The notes beneath the pieces are model-generated. The model saw nothing but the letters and a program-made list of their open reading frames with translations. It had not been told where the DNA came from and searched no databases. A stretch of DNA of 64,000 bases from positions 62,001 through 126,000 of the forward strand of contig JAGBDN010000001.1 in the NCBI GenBank assembly GCA_017937485.1. Direction: 5' to 3'. This stretch comes from Thermoguttaceae bacterium (lineage in GTDB: Bacteria > Planctomycetota > Planctomycetia > Pirellulales > Thermoguttaceae). Made by a program: the position numbers and the translations under genes. Below are positions 43,984 through 52,258 of the stretch, in pieces; position 1 is the first letter of the stretch; each line of letters begins with the position of its first letter.

Positions 43984-44460
43984 TTAACGTCGCGGGGCGC
44001 GAGCGTTTTTGACCGGCGGGTAGGTCGCTCGAGCGTCGCGGCGGGCGTTCGGAGCTTGACCGCGGACGACGGCCTTCGGGTTCGGACGCGCGGCGATTTG
44101 CGGCGCTTTGCCGTGAAGGGCGGGTCGCGGCGCCGGTTTGGCCGGAGCGACGACGATCGGTCGCGGAGCCGGTTTCGGCGGAAGGACGACGACCGGTCGC
44201 GGGGCCGGAGCCGGAGCGACGACGATCGGTCGCGGAGCCGGTTTCGGAGCGACGACGACCGGCGGACAGTGATCGCAGCAATCGTCGTTATTGCCGATGT
44301 TCAGGCTGAAACAACCGAGGTTCAGGCTAAAACCGAAATCGTCGGCCTTCGCGGCGTCGGTCGGGAGGACGAAGAGCGCGGCGCCGAGGAGCGCGACCAA
44401 AGCGAAAGCGTTGCGACGGCGGCGGTTGCGTTTGTTGGCGAGGTTGGCGTTCTTTTTCAT
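43984..44460 (-). CDS. Small secreted Pro-rich protein
   Basis: The protein has 158 residues. A basic N-terminus and hydrophobic core (NAFALVALLGAALFVLPTDAAKA) form a signal peptide cut before about DDFGFSLNLGCFSLNIG. A Cys-rich NNDDCCDHCPP is followed by repeats of PAPRPIVVAP and variants (about 75-125), then a basic tail. No enzyme motif is seen; it is likely an envelope-associated protein. GGAGACGCAACG precedes the ATG. It shares its mature N-terminus (DFGxSLNxG) and Pro-rich make-up with the gene at 44814..45203, 353 bp away on the same strand, so the two are probable paralogues. Confidence 0.7.
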   Translation of the reverse strand: MKKNANLANKRNRRRRNAFALVALLGAALFVLPTDAAKADDFGFSLNLGCFSLNIGNNDDCCDHCPPVVVAPKPAPRPIVVAPAPAPRPVVVLPPKPAPRPIVVAPAKPAPRPALHGKAPQIAARPNPKAVVRGQAPNARRDARATYPPVKNARAPRR

Positions 44461-44769
44461 CGTTGCGTCTCCTATAAGTCGTTTTTCGCGGGTTTTCGAA
44501 ACGAAAACTCGCCGATTTTCATCGTTGTTAAGTTGTTTAAAGAAAAGTGGTTGCGTCGGCGGTTTTTAACGTTGTTTCCTTCGTCCGACAATGTTAATTA
44601 TGCGAAACGTCGCCGACTTTACCGAAATTTTTTCAATTTTCTAAAATTTTTACAAAAATGCTAAAATAAGTAAAATAAGCGGTATAGACAAGAGGTTTCG
44701 ACGCGAGAACGTTCGAGGCGTTGGAAGGAGAAGAAAAACGAAAGAAAAGTCGACCGTCAAGAAACGCAA

Positions 44770-44798
44770 AACGCCGCGGAGCGTAAACTCGCGGCGTT
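44770..44798 (-). terminator. Terminator of the 129-residue Pro-rich protein
   Basis: Stem AACGCCGCG 44770-44778 with CGCGGCGTT 44790-44798; on the minus strand it is followed by TTGCGTTTC, 15 bp past the stop. The gap 44461..44813 otherwise is AT-rich upstream sequence of the 43984..44460 gene (e.g. 44580-44680), with GCTAAAATA at 44658. Confidence 0.6.
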
Positions 44799-44813
44799 TA
44801 AGGCGTTAAAACG

Positions 44814-45203
44814 TTAGAAACGGGGGCCGCCCGGTCTGGGGCCTCCGGGACGAGGGCCGCCCGGGCGCGGGCCCGCGTGCGGCGGGCCGAAATGCGGTCT
44901 CGGCGGAGGCGGCGGAGCGAAACGCGGGCCCGGCGGCGGAAAATAATACCGCGGAGGCGGAGCGTAATATCGCGGCGGCGGAGGCGGCGGGAAGTAATAC
45001 CGCGGAGGCGGCGGGGGCGGCGCGACGTAAATCGGGCCCGGGTCGGTCGCGTAAAAGAAGGAACCGCGTCCGAAATTCAACGAAATCCCGAAATCGGCGG
45101 CTTTCGACTCGACCGGAACGCTTAACGCTCCGATCGCGACGGCGCCGACGAAAAACGCTCCTCGGAGCGCGCGTCGGAAACGGCGTTCGACTGAAGTTTT
45201 CAT
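44814..45203 (-). CDS. Small secreted Pro/Tyr-rich protein
   Basis: The protein has 129 residues. The signal peptide (RGAFFVGAVAIGALSVPVESKAA) leads to DFGISLNFGRGSFFYATDPGP, then a tail of PPPPPPRYYFPPPPPPRYYAPP type and HAGPRPGGPRPGGPRPGG repeats. The Tyr/Pro repeats could form an extended, surface-exposed or cross-linked chain; this is inference. It shares the DFGxSLNxG start with the neighbouring 158-residue protein. Its gene has its own hairpin terminator. The TGCGAGGACGCACCA before the ATG has GAGG at a usable distance. Confidence 0.7.
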   Translation of the reverse strand: MKTSVERRFRRALRGAFFVGAVAIGALSVPVESKAADFGISLNFGRGSFFYATDPGPIYVAPPPPPPRYYFPPPPPPRYYAPPPRYYFPPPGPRFAPPPPPRPHFGPPHAGPRPGGPRPGGPRPGGPRF

Positions 45204-45462
45204 TGGTGCGTCCTCGCAAAGTTGGGAAACGGTCGAACGACCGCTTCGAAAGAGCGAAATACAAAATCGACGGAAGCGCCGCGCCGCGAACGTCGCGAAC
45301 GCTTTACCTTATTGTATGCGTCGACTTTCCGTTTCGACGCGAAAATCGGCGAAAAAAGTCCCGGTTTTTGGGATTTTGCGCGAAATTGTTCCTTGCGACG
45401 AGAGAAATTAGCGTCGACTAACGCTTTTTCGCCAAAATTGGAGCCCGACGCCGACAAAAAAA

Positions 45463-45498
45463 GCCGCCGTTCGAACCGGTTAAGATTCGGACGGCGGC
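45463..45498 (-). terminator. Terminator downstream of rhaT
   Basis: Stem GCCGCCGTTCGAA 45463-45475 with TTCGGACGGCGGC 45486-45498 (one mismatch), then TTTTTTTGTCGG on the minus strand. It is 140 bp past the rhaT stop. The gap 45204..45638 also holds the unplaced promoter of the 44814..45203 gene (a TACAAT at 45316-45311 without a good -35). Confidence 0.75.
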
Positions 45499-45638
45499 GT
45501 TGCAACGTCGCGGGTCGCGCCGTTGGGCTCAAATGTTAGCGACCAACGGGAGCGGAAAACGAACTCGCGCGGTAGCGCGAACCCGGAGCGCCCGGCGGCG
45601 CCGCGGTAGCGCGGGTCCGGAACGCACGGCGTCGCCGA

Positions 45639-46859
45639 CTATTCGGCCGGGACTTCCGGCGTTTCGGCTTCGAGCGCTTCGGTCGCGATCGGCGCTTGAG
45701 CGTCGGCGGCTTCGCCTTCGACCGCTTCGACGGCGGCGGCTTCCGCTTTGTCGGCGGCTTGCGCTTTCATCAGGTTCCCGTAACCGACGACGATGGTCGA
45801 GTAGAGGAGCGTAAAGATCGCGAAGCCGAGAATGAACTTCGTGAAGCGGCTCGTGCCCTTCCATTCGCGAAGCGCGAGACCCCAAATGGAGCTGAAGATG
45901 ATGATCGACGCCATATGCAGCGTCCAGCTGGAGAATTGGAATTCGCCCATCTTCGTTTCGCCCATCGAGTAGAAGAAGAATTGCATATACCAGGTGAGCC
46001 CGGCCAGTCCGGCGAAGAAGTAGTTCCAAGCCATATTGACGCGATGCGTCGCCGGTTCGCCGTCTTTACCGGCGTTCGGGTTTTTGACTTCCGGGTTGAA
46101 GAATTGGTACGCCGTCTTGTTTTTCGCGAGGAGAATACCGCACCAAATCGCGTTCGAGGTCAGCCCGCCGAGAAGAACGACGCACAATTTCGGCAAACCG
46201 CTCCAAAGAACGTCGGTGCCGTGCGCGACCGAAATTTTCGCGAGCGGTTCGGCGGCTTGGAGACCGTAGGCCATACACGCGCTGAAAACGCCGGAAATCG
46301 TCGCGACGAGCAAGCCTTTGACGAAGTTAAACTCTTGAATCGCCGCTTTTTTCGCTTCGGCGTCCATTTCGCGTTCCTTCGACGTGCCGGCGACCGCGGC
46401 CAAGATAACGCCGATCATACAGACGCCGAGACCGAGCATCGTAACGACGAACGCCGGGTCGGTTTTTAGCGACGGAACGAACGAACCGTCGACGATAGGC
46501 GGCATAATCGTTCCCAAGACGGTGCAGTATCCAAGCGCGATCGCCATCCCGAGCGACATCCCGAGATAGCGCATCGTGAGACCGAACGTCAAGCCGCCGA
46601 TTCCCCAAAGAGCGCCGAAGAGGTACGCGAGCCCCATCGCTTGCGGCGCGGTCGAGAACGCTTCGGCGAGGGACGGGAAGAGGCCTTTCGTCAGGCAGAG
46701 GGCGAGAATCCAAGGCGCGAGGAGCCAAGAGACGATCCCGCCGGCGAGCCAGTAAACTTCCCAGCTCCAACGTTTGACCGCTTTATAGGGAACGTAGAAC
46801 GACCCGGACGCGAGCCCGCCCAGCCAGTGGTAAATAACTCCGACAAATACGCTCGGCAT
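45639..46859 (-). CDS. rhaT: L-rhamnose/proton symporter
   Basis: I start at ATG 46857-46859, not at an in-frame codon at 47090, because AAAGGAAAA lies just before it and MPSVFVGVIYHWLGGLASGSFYVPYK is the family start. This gives 406 residues. Ten helices are visible, with RhaT-type stretches AYLFGALWGIGGLTFGLTMRYLGMSLGMAIALG and TWYMQFFFYSMGETKMG. The protein brings L-rhamnose into the cell with protons. The last 45 residues form an unusual acidic Ala/Glu-rich tail (AVEAVEGEAADAQAP), not found in the E. coli protein. No rhaA, rhaB or rhaD is nearby. The promoter at 46974-47002 reads into it. Confidence 0.92.
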   Translation of the reverse strand: MPSVFVGVIYHWLGGLASGSFYVPYKAVKRWSWEVYWLAGGIVSWLLAPWILALCLTKGLFPSLAEAFSTAPQAMGLAYLFGALWGIGGLTFGLTMRYLGMSLGMAIALGYCTVLGTIMPPIVDGSFVPSLKTDPAFVVTMLGLGVCMIGVILAAVAGTSKEREMDAEAKKAAIQEFNFVKGLLVATISGVFSACMAYGLQAAEPLAKISVAHGTDVLWSGLPKLCVVLLGGLTSNAIWCGILLAKNKTAYQFFNPEVKNPNAGKDGEPATHRVNMAWNYFFAGLAGLTWYMQFFFYSMGETKMGEFQFSSWTLHMASIIIFSSIWGLALREWKGTSRFTKFILGFAIFTLLYSTIVVGYGNLMKAQAADKAEAAAVEAVEGEAADAQAPIATEALEAETPEVPAE

Positions 46860-46973
46860 ACGATTTTCCTTTCCGAAAAACGGAGATTGGACGTAAAATA
46901 AGGGGCCCGGGCGCGAAAAAAAGCGTCGACCCGGCAAGCGCGTCGTTTCAACGGTTGGGCGCGCTTTTTCCAA

Positions 46974-47002
46974 ATTGTACCCGAATTTCGTTCGAAGCGC
47001 AA
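46974..47002 (-). promoter_or_regulatory. Promoter of rhaT
   Basis: On the minus strand TTGCGC (47002-46997), 17 bp and TACAAT (46979-46974), 115 bp before the chosen ATG. The -35 is identical to that of the cyclophilin-domain gene. Confidence 0.6.
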
Positions 47003-47129
47003 GCGGCGGAGCGTTTTTGGCGAAAATTTGCCGGAAATTTTTTTCGCGTCGACGGACGTTTGTTTTTCGGGCAATTAACAATAACGTCAAAGCGCGCCGG
47101 GGAACGAAACGCGTCGCGAGTTCCGCCGA

Positions 47130-50100
47130 TCAGTCGGTTAGGTAGTCGAGCGTGATCGGCGAGAGGTCTTCGCTGAACGCCGGAGCTTTCGGGTTGAGGA
47201 TCGTTCCTTGGCTCGGATCGTTCGGGTCGAGGTAGGCGTTCGGGTCGATCGGCGCGTTCCAAAGGCGGCGAATCGTTCGGACGACGCGGGAAGCGGTCGC
47301 GTCGGCGCTTCGAAGGTCGCGCTCCGTCCAAGGTCCGCCGAACGCTTGCGTTTTCGCGCCCTTCGTTAAGACGATATATCCCAACGCGACTTTCGTTGCT
47401 TCGAGGTCTTCCCGCGAGCGCGCCCCGTCGTAATATTCGAATAAAATTTCCCGGAAAAAACGTCGGTAAAGCGGGAGCTGCAGGTCGACCCAATCGAACG
47501 TCGGGCCGGTTTCGGCGTCGAGCGCGGCGCTTTGCGGAGTCCGCGGCGTTTGCGTCGATTGAGAAGAAACGGCGCTTTGCGTTGTTTGGGAGCAAGCGGC
47601 GCTTTGCGTCGTTGGAGTGAAAGCGGCGTTTTGCGGGAAGCGGGAAGCGTCGGCGCTTTGCGTTGTTTGCGGAATATTCGGCGCGGGCGTTATTCCGAAC
47701 TTTTCGAGCGTTCGAAGGGGCGCCGAGAGACGCGGTTTCGCTCGGCGGCGGTGCTTGTCGTCGGCGACGTTGCCGAGTCGCGTCGTGAAGAGCGCGGTTT
47801 GCGTTTCGTCGTCGAAAACGTCCGGCGCGAACTCCGAAATCGGCTCTTTCGAGGCGCGGCCCTCGTTCGCCGTATCGAACGTTTTATAGTCGAAAACGAA
47901 CCAACGGTTTTCGCGCGGGTCGTAATCGATTCGGTCGAGTCGACCGAAAATTTCGACCGGGCGTCCTCCGCCGACGTCGAACGTAATCGAGCCGGAACGC
48001 GGCGACGCTTCGACGAACTTGATTTGCCGACCGGAGCGTCGCCAAAGCGCCTGCCAACGGGCGAACGCGTCGAGACGCGAGCGGATTTGCTCGATCTGCA
48101 CTCGAACGAACGGCGACGAAAGCTCGTTAAAATAACGGCTTGCGACGACGTCGAGTCGTCGGCTCAACCAAGCGGAGATCGCGTCGGCGTCGACCGAATC
48201 GCGAATTTCCGGCGCGACGCCGAAGTCGCGAAGCGCGTCGTGCGCGAGCGTTCCGAAGGCGGCGGCGTTCATTTCGGCGGTCGTTTCCGGCGCCGCGGCG
48301 CGCAGGTTGAGAGCGCGGCGGAGGAAATATCGGTACGGACAAGCTAAAAAGTCGCGAAATTCCGTTACCTTCATTTTACTCGGCGCCGGGCCGGTCGTTC
48401 GGAGAATCGGAACGCTAAACCCGACCGGGCGCGGCGGTTCGGACGGCGTCGGCGACGTCGGGCCGACGGCGAGAACCGGTTCGGCGCTTTCGGTCGAAGT
48501 CGTTTGAATCGGCGTTTCGAGGGACTCCGCGTCGTTTGCGTCGACGTTTCCGGCGTCGGCGACCAACGGCGCTTTCGGGAACGGGCGACCGAGTTGGCGC
48601 GCTTCGAGTTCGGCGAGATCGTTCGAACCGCCGCCCGCGAAGAAACGGCAAATGCGCGGCGGGACGTTTTCCGGCGCCGTCGCGAACGCGAACCGACTCG
48701 GCGTTTTCGGGTCGTTTTGGAGCGAGCGTCGCCCGAAAACGACGAAGAAATTCCGCTTCGACGCGGCGAGCGCCGACGTCAAACAAGCGTCGCGAGCGAA
48801 CCGGCGTCGCGCGTCTTCGAGCCCGAGTTCGCGGCGCGTTTCGTTCGGGAGGAAGAGGTCGCTCGACTTCGACGACGGAACGATTCCTTCGTTGAACCCG
48901 GTCAAAATAAGGTTCGGCGCGTCGTCGAACGCCAAGTCGAGCCAACCTTGCAACTCGACGACGTCGGCGGCGGGGAAGGGCGGAATCGTCGCTTTCGCGA
49001 GTTCCTTCAAAATCGTTCGAATCGCGTCGGCGCCGGTCGCGTCGGCGGTCAACTCTTGCGGAATCGCTTCGAACTTGTCGAACTCTTGATGGAGCGCGGC
49101 GAAAAACGCGTCGACTTGCGCCGCCGCTTCGGACGTTCGAGCGCCCGGTTCCGGCTCCGGGTAAATTTTGCAAAGGAAGTTCGAGAGAATCGGGGCCCAA
49201 TCGGCGATCGGGAGGCGGCGCTGGTTCGTTTTCCAACGGAAACTTTCGGCGAAATCGTCTTTCGCGAACGCGAGCGGCCCGGAGAAAACGTCGTCCGCTT
49301 CGTCGGCTTTAAAGTCGGACGCGTCGAGTTTTAGCGCGTCGAGCTCGCCCGTTTGCGCGTCGACGGGGGAACGTTTGAACGTCGGTTCGACGACGGCGAG
49401 TTTTTCGCGTTGGAGCGGCGGCGCGTCGGAATCGCAAAACGGTTCGAGCGCTCGTTCGATAAGGAGCGCGACCTTGCGCAAGAGGCGAAATTCGGCGTTT
49501 TGGCGCGGCGCGTCTTCGTTCTTGTACTCGAACCAACGCCCGTCGACGCGAGTCGGCAAAAAGGTCGCGCGGTAACGGTCGAATTCGGAAAGCCAATCGC
49601 CGGGAACGAACGGCGTTTCGGGCGACTCGGCGGCGCTCGCGTCGGTCGACGTTTCGGCGTCGTTAATATTAAGGGGAACGTCGGCGAGTTCCGCGTCTTC
49701 GTCGAACAGGGCGTCGTCGCCGAAATCGGGGGGAAGTTCGTCGTCGAACCAAACGCCGTCCTCCGCTTCGTCGAGCGCGGAACCGGGGACGACCGCCGCG
49801 GCGTTTTCCGCCGACTCTTCCGCTTCCGTCGCGCCGGAGCGACCGTCGTCGAGCGAAACGAATCGCCAGTTGCGAATCAAATACTCCTCGACGTCGGAGC
49901 GACGCGCCAATTCTTCGAGCGCCGAAAAAGAACGCGTTTCGAGATAGTCGGCGACGTTGCGCAACAGCTGAAAAACGCGGTTTTGCGTCGCCGGCGAACC
50001 TTGCGCGCGGATCGTCTCGTACCCGACGTCGCGGAGGGAGCGTTCGAGGAACGGGACGACTTCCGCGTCCGGAACGCCGATCGTCAGCGAGTCGGCGGGA

Positions 50101-51113
50101 ATCGGCTCGTATCGCCAATCGCCGTCGTCGAGCGGAATTTTCGACAGTTCGCGAACGAGGAGCGCGGCGGCTTGCGCTTGCTCGACCGGGCCGTCGACTT
50201 GGAAGAAGCGGCGGTCGGGAATCGGAATTTCGGCGGTCTCCCAAGCCTCCGGAACGACGACGCCGAACTCGTCGAAGCGGTCTTGGAGCGATTCCGGCGC
50301 GAAAATAAAGAACGAAACTTTGTCGCCCAACGCTTCAAAAATCGCCTTTTGTTGGCGATTCAAGTCGACCGCGCCGACGACGAAGTAACGCTTCGACGCG
50401 CCGTTTTCGAACCCGCCGCCGACCGAAACGCCGATTTCGCCGCTAAGGAGCGCCGCCGTTCGCGCAAGGTTGAAGTCGGTTAAGTCGAAGCGCGCCAATT
50501 CTTTGCGATAAAGCGCGGCGATTTGCCCGAGCGACTCCCAACGCTCCGTCTCTTCCGGCAAGTTCCGACGTCGAGTCGACGCGGCGACCGCTGAAAAGTC
50601 GCGGTTCTCCGACGCGAGTTCGTCCGCGAGGTCGACGAAGATTTGCGCCAATTCGAGCTGCGCCGCCCAATTCGACTCCGCCGGGAGCGACCTGATCAAC
50701 GCGCGGCTCTTTTCCGGCTCCGCGTCCGAAAATTCGCGCAACGCCCGCCGCATGCAGAGAAGACGCGTCGGACGAGCGGCGACCCGTTTCCGTTGCGGAT
50801 AAAGGAATTCCGGCGCGGCCCCGACCGTTAAGTACGTCGGCGGCGTCCAGTCGGGCGCGATCGAACCGGCTTGAATCGCCCGTTCGACTTCCAACTGCAA
50901 ATACGCTTCCAAGGTGCGGACGGCGCGTCGGCCCGGCAAGACGAAAACAAGGTCGCCGAGGTCGAAGGAAAGCGGGCGCGGCGCGTTGTTCGGCGTTAAG
51001 TTGGAGGATTCGGGCGAACTTTGCGAACGCAAACGCTCCGTTTCCATCGAAACGACGAACGAAGCGACTTGCGGCAAAAACGGGCGCGACCAATCGAAAA
51101 AGACGCGTTGCAT
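47130..51113 (-). CDS. AddB-like PD-(D/E)XK nuclease/helicase-fold protein
   Basis: I use ATG 51111-51113 (1327 residues), with TTTGGAG upstream; a TTG lies 15 bases before. The N-terminus has VFVLPGRRAVRTLEAYL, the AddB-type start, without a full Walker A. The middle has LTGFNEGIVPSSK (helicase-fold motif) and a long acidic insert (about 415-510). The C-terminal nuclease domain starts at about 912 (VTEFRDFLACPYRYFLRRAL) and has GTLAHDAL, GRLDRIDY and WFVFDYKTF, giving the D...DYK active site. Near its end are repeats of TTQSA type. Only one of the four Fe-S cysteines of Bacillus AddB (the CPYRYF one) is evident. It probably acts in double-strand-break repair with an AddA partner, which is not in the window. 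Confidence 0.82.
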   Translation of the reverse strand: MQRVFFDWSRPFLPQVASFVVSMETERLRSQSSPESSNLTPNNAPRPLSFDLGDLVFVLPGRRAVRTLEAYLQLEVERAIQAGSIAPDWTPPTYLTVGAAPEFLYPQRKRVAARPTRLLCMRRALREFSDAEPEKSRALIRSLPAESNWAAQLELAQIFVDLADELASENRDFSAVAASTRRRNLPEETERWESLGQIAALYRKELARFDLTDFNLARTAALLSGEIGVSVGGGFENGASKRYFVVGAVDLNRQQKAIFEALGDKVSFFIFAPESLQDRFDEFGVVVPEAWETAEIPIPDRRFFQVDGPVEQAQAAALLVRELSKIPLDDGDWRYEPIPADSLTIGVPDAEVVPFLERSLRDVGYETIRAQGSPATQNRVFQLLRNVADYLETRSFSALEELARRSDVEEYLIRNWRFVSLDDGRSGATEAEESAENAAAVVPGSALDEAEDGVWFDDELPPDFGDDALFDEDAELADVPLNINDAETSTDASAAESPETPFVPGDWLSEFDRYRATFLPTRVDGRWFEYKNEDAPRQNAEFRLLRKVALLIERALEPFCDSDAPPLQREKLAVVEPTFKRSPVDAQTGELDALKLDASDFKADEADDVFSGPLAFAKDDFAESFRWKTNQRRLPIADWAPILSNFLCKIYPEPEPGARTSEAAAQVDAFFAALHQEFDKFEAIPQELTADATGADAIRTILKELAKATIPPFPAADVVELQGWLDLAFDDAPNLILTGFNEGIVPSSKSSDLFLPNETRRELGLEDARRRFARDACLTSALAASKRNFFVVFGRRSLQNDPKTPSRFAFATAPENVPPRICRFFAGGGSNDLAELEARQLGRPFPKAPLVADAGNVDANDAESLETPIQTTSTESAEPVLAVGPTSPTPSEPPRPVGFSVPILRTTGPAPSKMKVTEFRDFLACPYRYFLRRALNLRAAAPETTAEMNAAAFGTLAHDALRDFGVAPEIRDSVDADAISAWLSRRLDVVASRYFNELSSPFVRVQIEQIRSRLDAFARWQALWRRSGRQIKFVEASPRSGSITFDVGGGRPVEIFGRLDRIDYDPRENRWFVFDYKTFDTANEGRASKEPISEFAPDVFDDETQTALFTTRLGNVADDKHRRRAKPRLSAPLRTLEKFGITPAPNIPQTTQSADASRFPQNAAFTPTTQSAACSQTTQSAVSSQSTQTPRTPQSAALDAETGPTFDWVDLQLPLYRRFFREILFEYYDGARSREDLEATKVALGYIVLTKGAKTQAFGGPWTERDLRSADATASRVVRTIRRLWNAPIDPNAYLDPNDPSQGTILNPKAPAFSEDLSPITLDYLTD

Positions 51114-51251
51114 CGACGAAAACTCCAAATAGTTCCCAAAAACTCCAAAAACGTTCCCAACGAAATCAAACGTCGCGCTCGGAACGAAAACGCGCGGGAA
51201 TTTAAGCGAAACGAAATTTAATTAGCGTTTGAAAAGGCGATTGGATTCGCG

Positions 51252-52076
51252 TTAACGGAACAAAAAAACGAAATAAGCGCAAAAAAGGAGCGCGCCGATT
51301 CCCATCGCGACCAGCGTCCAATAAAGTTGCGGCGTCGCCGGTTGGTCGAGGAAATCGTCGGATTCCTCCGCTTTTTTGCGGGCGAGGAACGCGAGAACGT
51401 CGGCGGGCGTTTCGGAACTTTCCGTCGGCTCTTCGCCGTCCGGGAACTCGAAATCGCACCATTCGCAGCGTTTCGGAAATTTGGGAACGAACGCTTCCGA
51501 ACAGACGTAACAAACGGCGACGAGCCCCTTTTCGAAGAGGTTTTCCGGCTCTTGCGTCTTCGCCGCCGCGTCGCCGCCGGTTTCCCCGTTTCCGCAAGCG
51601 CAAGAGTCGCCGCAACTTCCGCCGTTTCCGCAAGCGCAAGAGTCGCCGCAGTTTCCGCCGTTTCCGCGACCGTCTCGTTCCGCGGCTTCCGGTTCGACGG
51701 CGCGTTTCGAGCGTCCGACGTCGGCCCAAGCGCGATTTTGCCGCCGCGCCGTCGAGGAACGACGACCGCAACCGCAAGAACAACCGAAGTTTTCCTCTTC
51801 GTCGAAAAGTTCGGCGTCGCGCGCTTTTTCTTCGTCGGAGCGGAAGTCCCAAAAGTTATTGTCGCCGAGCGGAAAGAGCGTTCCGGACGTTTTGCAAATC
51901 GGACAGCGGGTAACGCGCCGTCGACCGCATTCCGGACAGCGCGGCCAAACGGCGAGCGCTTCGCGAAACGCTTCGTCGTTTTCGAAATTGTCGCGGTATT
52001 CGAGCGCCGTCTTTAAAAAGTCGTCGTCGATCGGCGGTTCGAACGGGTTTTCTTCTAATTCGGATTTGAGCGCCAT
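51252..52076 (-). CDS. Cys-rich zinc-ribbon protein with C-terminal membrane helix
   Basis: From ATG 52074-52076 (GCGAGGA lies upstream) the protein has 274 residues. Cys pairs occur as RCPECGRRRVTRCPIC (about 45-60), GCSCGCGRR (about 100), a tandem GNCGDSCACGNG/GSCGDSCACGNG (about 140-165) and CYVC...RCEWC (about 190-210). The arrangement suggests several zinc ribbons. One hydrophobic helix ends the protein (LYWTLVAMGIGALLFCAYFVFLF), so it is tail-anchored in the inner membrane with the ribbons inside. The Cys/Gly repeat is encoded by a ~30-bp DNA repeat near 51593-51666. Function unknown. The AddB-like gene follows 139 bp downstream on the same strand. Confidence 0.72.
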   Translation of the reverse strand: MALKSELEENPFEPPIDDDFLKTALEYRDNFENDEAFREALAVWPRCPECGRRRVTRCPICKTSGTLFPLGDNNFWDFRSDEEKARDAELFDEEENFGCSCGCGRRSSTARRQNRAWADVGRSKRAVEPEAAERDGRGNGGNCGDSCACGNGGSCGDSCACGNGETGGDAAAKTQEPENLFEKGLVAVCYVCSEAFVPKFPKRCEWCDFEFPDGEEPTESSETPADVLAFLARKKAEESDDFLDQPATPQLYWTLVAMGIGALLFCAYFVFLFR

Positions 52077-52193
52077 CGGGGGAAATCCTCGCAAAATTTA
52101 GGGAGAAACGAACGTTTAAGATTATAATCTTTTTTCGCCGCCGACGCAAGCGCCCGAAATCGCTTCGCGTTCGCGACCGCCGCGCGACAAAAA

Positions 52194-52223
52194 AGCCCGC
52201 GTCGACTAAAAACGACGCGGGCT
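52194..52223 (-). terminator. Terminator of lpxA
   Basis: An 11-bp perfect stem (AGCCCGCGTCG 52194-52204, CGACGCGGGCT 52213-52223), followed on the minus strand by TTTTTTGTCG. It is 36 bp past the lpxA stop. Confidence 0.85.
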
Positions 52224-52258
52224 TCGAACGTAGGTAAGGAAATTAAGGACGCGAAACG

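Noticed and set aside
43800-44012. 70-codon plus-strand frame with a protein-like composition
   Set aside because: It starts with TTG without a ribosome-binding site, passes through a terminator hairpin and overlaps the 3' end of a well-supported opposite gene. It could be real but I cannot support it.
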